Positions 61,776-64,000 of a stretch of 64,000 bases of DNA are shown one piece after another (the first letter of the stretch is position 1; the number at the start of each line of letters is the position of its first letter). The notes under the pieces were generated by a model, which was not told the origin of the DNA, did no database searches, and saw nothing but the letters and a program-made list of their open reading frames with translations. The stretch spans positions 58,350 to 122,349 of the forward strand of contig NZ_LLXU01000050.1 of NCBI RefSeq assembly GCF_001431645.1, written 5' to 3'. The position numbers were made by a program, and so were the translations under genes. Origin of the DNA: Stenotrophomonas panacihumi. GTDB lineage: Bacteria; Pseudomonadota; Gammaproteobacteria; Xanthomonadales; Xanthomonadaceae.

Positions 61776-63164
61776 TCAGTTGGCGGTGGTTTCGCCCTGC
61801 AGGGCGAAACGCACCGCGATGCATAGCCCGCGGCCCTGCAGGCCGGGGCCGGTTTCGATACGCGCGCCGTGGTGGCGCGCGATGCGGGCCACCAGCGACA
61901 ACCCCACGCCGCTGCCGCGCTCGCCGTTGCCGGTGCTGCCGCGGAAGAAGCGGTCGAAGATGCGCTCGCGTTCGTGCTCCGGCACGCCGGGGCCGTCGTC
62001 GCGCACGCGCAGCACCGCCTCGCCGGCCACCGGGTCGGCGTGGCAGCAGATCTCGATGCGGCCACCTTCGCCGCAGTAGCGCACCGCGTTGTCGACCAGG
62101 TTGCGCAGCAGGATGCCGAGGTCGTCCACGTCGGCGCAGACCGGCGCTTCCTCCACCGTCAGCACCAACGTCTGGTGGCGGCGCTCTGCCATCGCCTCGA
62201 ATTCGCGCGCGACCATCGTGGCCACGTCCGAGAGCTCGACGATCGCCTCGCGGCCTTCGTTGCGCGAGGCTTCCAGCCGCGCCGAATCGAGCAGCTGCTG
62301 GGCCAGCCGGGTGATGCGCTCGATGCCGCCGTGCAGCCGCTGCAGTGCCTCGCGCGTCTGCGCCGGGTCGGTGGCGCGCATGGCCAGCTCGGTCTGGGTC
62401 TGCAGCGCGGCCAGCGGCGTGCGGATCTCGTGCGCCGCTTCGGCCAGGAACTGCCGTTCGCGCTGCATGCCCACGCCCAGCCGGCCGAGCAGGTCGTTGA
62501 ACGAGCGCACCAGCGGCAGGATCTCGCGCGCGATGCCGGCGGTGGGCAGCGGGGTGAGGTCGAGCGGCTCGCGCGCGGCCATGCCGTCGCGCAGGCGGTG
62601 GGTCGAGCGCAGGCTCCAGCTCACCGCCAGCCAGATCGCCAGCGCGAAGGCCAGCAGCACGCCGATGGCGGAGATCAGGCTTACCCGGATCCAGTGCGCC
62701 AGCTCCGCTTCCACCTGCGATTGCGCAAGGCCCACCTGCACCTGCACGCGGCCTTCGGCGTCGGTGACGGCGTACACGCGCCAGCGATCGCCGGCGGTCT
62801 GCACGTGGCCGAAGCCGGGCTGGAAATCCGGCTTGAGCGGCGTGATGGGCGCCTTGCGCGAGGCCACCACGCGCTCGCCGGTAGCCAGGCTCCACACCTG
62901 GAAACGGATCTTGTCGAATTCGCGCGTGGGCGCGGCGGCGAGCGTGGGCGGCAGTTCCAGGTAGCCGGCGCTGCCGACGTCGGCGATGTTGCGCGGCATC
63001 GACAGCAGCACCTGCTCGGCCACCTCGCGCAGCAGCAGGTCGCCCTGCCGGCTCTGCTGCCGGCTGACCTGGTCGTGCTGGCACAGCAGCCAGATGAGCC
63101 AGCCGCCGAGGATCACCGCCATCAGCGTCTTGAGCAGCTTGAGTTTCAGCGAGGGATGGCGCAT
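61776..63164 (-). CDS. Sensor histidine kinase (QseC/PmrB-like)
   Basis: 462 residues. Two membrane helices (about 11-28 and 162-182) bracket a ~130-residue periplasmic sensor domain; HAMP follows (185-235), then the phosphoacceptor AEAAHEIRTPLAAL with His245, an N-box LLRNLVDNAVRY, DDGPGVPE and GSGVGLSL. The periplasmic part has no obvious acidic Fe-binding EXXE motif, so the signal is unknown. It is translated from an ATG that shares a base with the response regulator stop (TGATG). It is convergent with the metallo-hydrolase gene (1-base gap). Confidence 0.92.
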   Translation of the reverse strand: MRHPSLKLKLLKTLMAVILGGWLIWLLCQHDQVSRQQSRQGDLLLREVAEQVLLSMPRNIADVGSAGYLELPPTLAAAPTREFDKIRFQVWSLATGERVVASRKAPITPLKPDFQPGFGHVQTAGDRWRVYAVTDAEGRVQVQVGLAQSQVEAELAHWIRVSLISAIGVLLAFALAIWLAVSWSLRSTHRLRDGMAAREPLDLTPLPTAGIAREILPLVRSFNDLLGRLGVGMQRERQFLAEAAHEIRTPLAALQTQTELAMRATDPAQTREALQRLHGGIERITRLAQQLLDSARLEASRNEGREAIVELSDVATMVAREFEAMAERRHQTLVLTVEEAPVCADVDDLGILLRNLVDNAVRYCGEGGRIEICCHADPVAGEAVLRVRDDGPGVPEHERERIFDRFFRGSTGNGERGSGVGLSLVARIARHHGARIETGPGLQGRGLCIAVRFALQGETTAN

Positions 63165-63826
63165 CAGCCGATCCGGTAGCCGATGCCGTGCACGGTGACG
63201 ATGAAGTCGTCGCCGAGCTTGCGCCGCAGCTGGTGCACGTACACCGCGATGGTGTTGCTCTCCAGCGTGCCGCCTCCGCCGTAGACCTGCGCCTCCAGCG
63301 CCTCGCGCGACACCGCGCGGCCGCGGCGTTCGAGCAGCGCCACCAGCGTGCGGTACTCATGCGCGCCCAGGCGCACGGCCACGCCGTCGCGCTCGACATT
63401 GCGCGAGGCCGGATCCACCCGCACGCCTTGCCATTCCAGCGCCGGCGTCACCCGGCCCTGGCTGCGCCGCACCACCGCGCGCAGGCGCGCGCACAGCTCG
63501 TCGCTCTGGAAGGGCTTGACCAGGTAGTCGTCGGCACCCGCGTCCAGGCCGCTGATGCGGTCGCTCAGCTGGTCGCGCGCGGTGATGATCAGCACCGGCG
63601 TGGGGTCGTAGCGCTGGCGCATTGCGCGCAGCACGTCCAGGCCGGAGCCCTGCGGCAGGCCGAGGTCGAGCAGCACCGCCGCATAGCCGTGTTCGACCAG
63701 CGCCAGCCGGGCCTGGGCGACATCGCGCGCGCGGTCCACTGCCCAGCCGTCGCCGGCCAGCGCTTCGGCCAGCGCATCGCCGAGCATGGCGTCGTCTTCC
63801 ACGAGCAACAGTTGGGACAAGGACAC
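63164..63826 (-). CDS. OmpR-family response regulator (PmrA/QseB-like)
   Basis: 220 residues. The receiver has the phosphoacceptor Asp54 in VLLDLGLPQG with acidic pocket VEDDAM, a Thr in LIITARDQ, and Lys in VKPFQSDEL. The C-terminal winged helix ends with VYVHQLRRKLGDDFIVTVHGIGYRIG, typical of the OmpR/PhoB class. It belongs to the PmrA/QseB subgroup by overall pattern. It lies directly upstream of its kinase in the same operon, and a matching direct-repeat box lies 39 bases upstream, consistent with autoregulation. Confidence 0.93.
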   Translation of the reverse strand: MSLSQLLLVEDDAMLGDALAEALAGDGWAVDRARDVAQARLALVEHGYAAVLLDLGLPQGSGLDVLRAMRQRYDPTPVLIITARDQLSDRISGLDAGADDYLVKPFQSDELCARLRAVVRRSQGRVTPALEWQGVRVDPASRNVERDGVAVRLGAHEYRTLVALLERRGRAVSREALEAQVYGGGGTLESNTIAVYVHQLRRKLGDDFIVTVHGIGYRIG

Positions 63827-63864
63827 GGCCAGGCAGGGGAATGCCGCGATGGTAGAGGTAAAGC

Positions 63865-63881
63865 TTTAAGCGATTCTTAAG
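63865..63881 (-). promoter_or_regulatory. PmrA-type direct-repeat box upstream of the two-component operon
   Basis: On the minus strand CTTAAG-AATCG-CTTAAA is a 6-5-6 direct repeat like the one at 60150. It lies 39-55 bases before the response-regulator ATG, and TACCAT follows at a -10 distance. Autoregulation is the simplest reading. Confidence 0.6.
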
Positions 63882-63912
63882 CGGCTGCCATGACGCGGCG
63901 CGGGCGGGCCCG

Positions 63913-63918
63913 GATAAT
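63913..63918 (+). promoter_or_regulatory. -10 hexamer of the last gene, leaderless
   Basis: GATAAT is followed by six bases and then the GTG at 63925, so transcription should start on the start codon. Confidence 0.45.
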
Positions 63919-63924
63919 GGGCGG

Positions 63925-64000
63925 GTGAACGCCATTCCCGACATCGACAGCCCCGAGGCCGTCTTCCCGCCCGAGCCCGCCCCCGCGCCGCGTCATGGCA
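63925..64000 (+). CDS. Start of a gene cut by the window edge
   Basis: A GTG opens a frame that remains open to the window end and begins MNAIPDIDSPEAVFPPEP. The 25 visible residues are acidic and Pro-rich, with no recognisable domain. A GATAAT hexamer sits exactly where a leaderless transcript would start. It is divergent from the two-component operon. Family cannot be assigned. Confidence 0.55.
   Translation, partial: MNAIPDIDSPEAVFPPEPAPAPRHG

Overview
The window is a GC-rich chromosomal segment of a gammaproteobacterium of the Xanthomonadaceae/Lysobacteraceae (a Lysobacter, Luteimonas or Pseudoxanthomonas relative fits best). The main evidence is an Ax21-family outer-membrane protein, an olefin cluster oleA-oleB-oleC-oleD in the Xanthomonas arrangement with an OleA very close to the studied X. 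campestris enzyme, and UbiJ-UbiB, SecB-GpsA and HemD-HemX-HemY modules. Genes are dense, often overlap by 4 bases (ATGA or GTGA) and lie on both strands. I see no rRNA, tRNA, CRISPR array, prophage or intact insertion sequence, so this reads as core chromosome with some lineage-specific genes.

Layout. 1-2.2 kb: the end of a probable bufferin (copper-binding RiPP) operon: precursor tail, DUF692 enzyme, DUF2063 partner and DoxX protein. 2.2-7.8 kb: an AIM24-type protein, a TonB-dependent receptor, and a secreted chitinase-like enzyme overlapped by an acid phosphatase gene. 7.8-14.1 kb: an ABC ATPase, a desaturase with a transposase-like tail, an EF-hand protein and a single-chain indolepyruvate ferredoxin oxidoreductase. 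14.3-25 kb: transporters, an AAA ATPase, an orphan ParA, SixA, YceI, a phospholipase-D lipoprotein, a thioesterase, an acyltransferase and a hydrolase. 25-29.5 kb: a TPR/sulfotransferase-like protein, a PEBP protein, a META/DUF4377 lipoprotein and UppP.

29.5-36.8 kb is a nitrogen-control block: glnA behind a sigma-54 promoter with NtrC sites, glnK-amtB, an AmpD-like amidase, then glnL-glnG (ntrBC). An NtrC palindrome sits directly on the glnL start. 36.8-46.9 kb: two tandem Cu/Zn superoxide dismutase lipoproteins, an unknown protein, a FadI-type thiolase, the hem genes, a rhodanese, secB and gpsA. 47-50.5 kb: Ax21, an FMN reductase, TrmL, a secreted protein with a repeated VRPS motif, and a DUF4156 lipoprotein. 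50.5-55.8 kb: the ole cluster, which condenses two fatty acyl-CoAs head to head into long-chain olefins. 55.8-64 kb: a DUF1328 peptide, Ddl, UbiJ-UbiB, an O-methyltransferase, a GNAT plus metallo-hydrolase pair, and a two-component system.

The most informative non-gene signals are: (a) two copies of a long palindromic element whose cores are nearly identical while the arms differ but still pair; (b) a set of start codons placed exactly where transcription should begin after a -10 hexamer (trmL, oleC, ubiJ, hemD, glnL, the last gene), suggesting leaderless mRNAs; (c) PmrA-type direct repeats upstream of both the two-component system and the neighbouring GNAT/metallo-hydrolase operon; (d) the desaturase whose C-terminal 90 residues resemble the tail of ISL3-type transposases.
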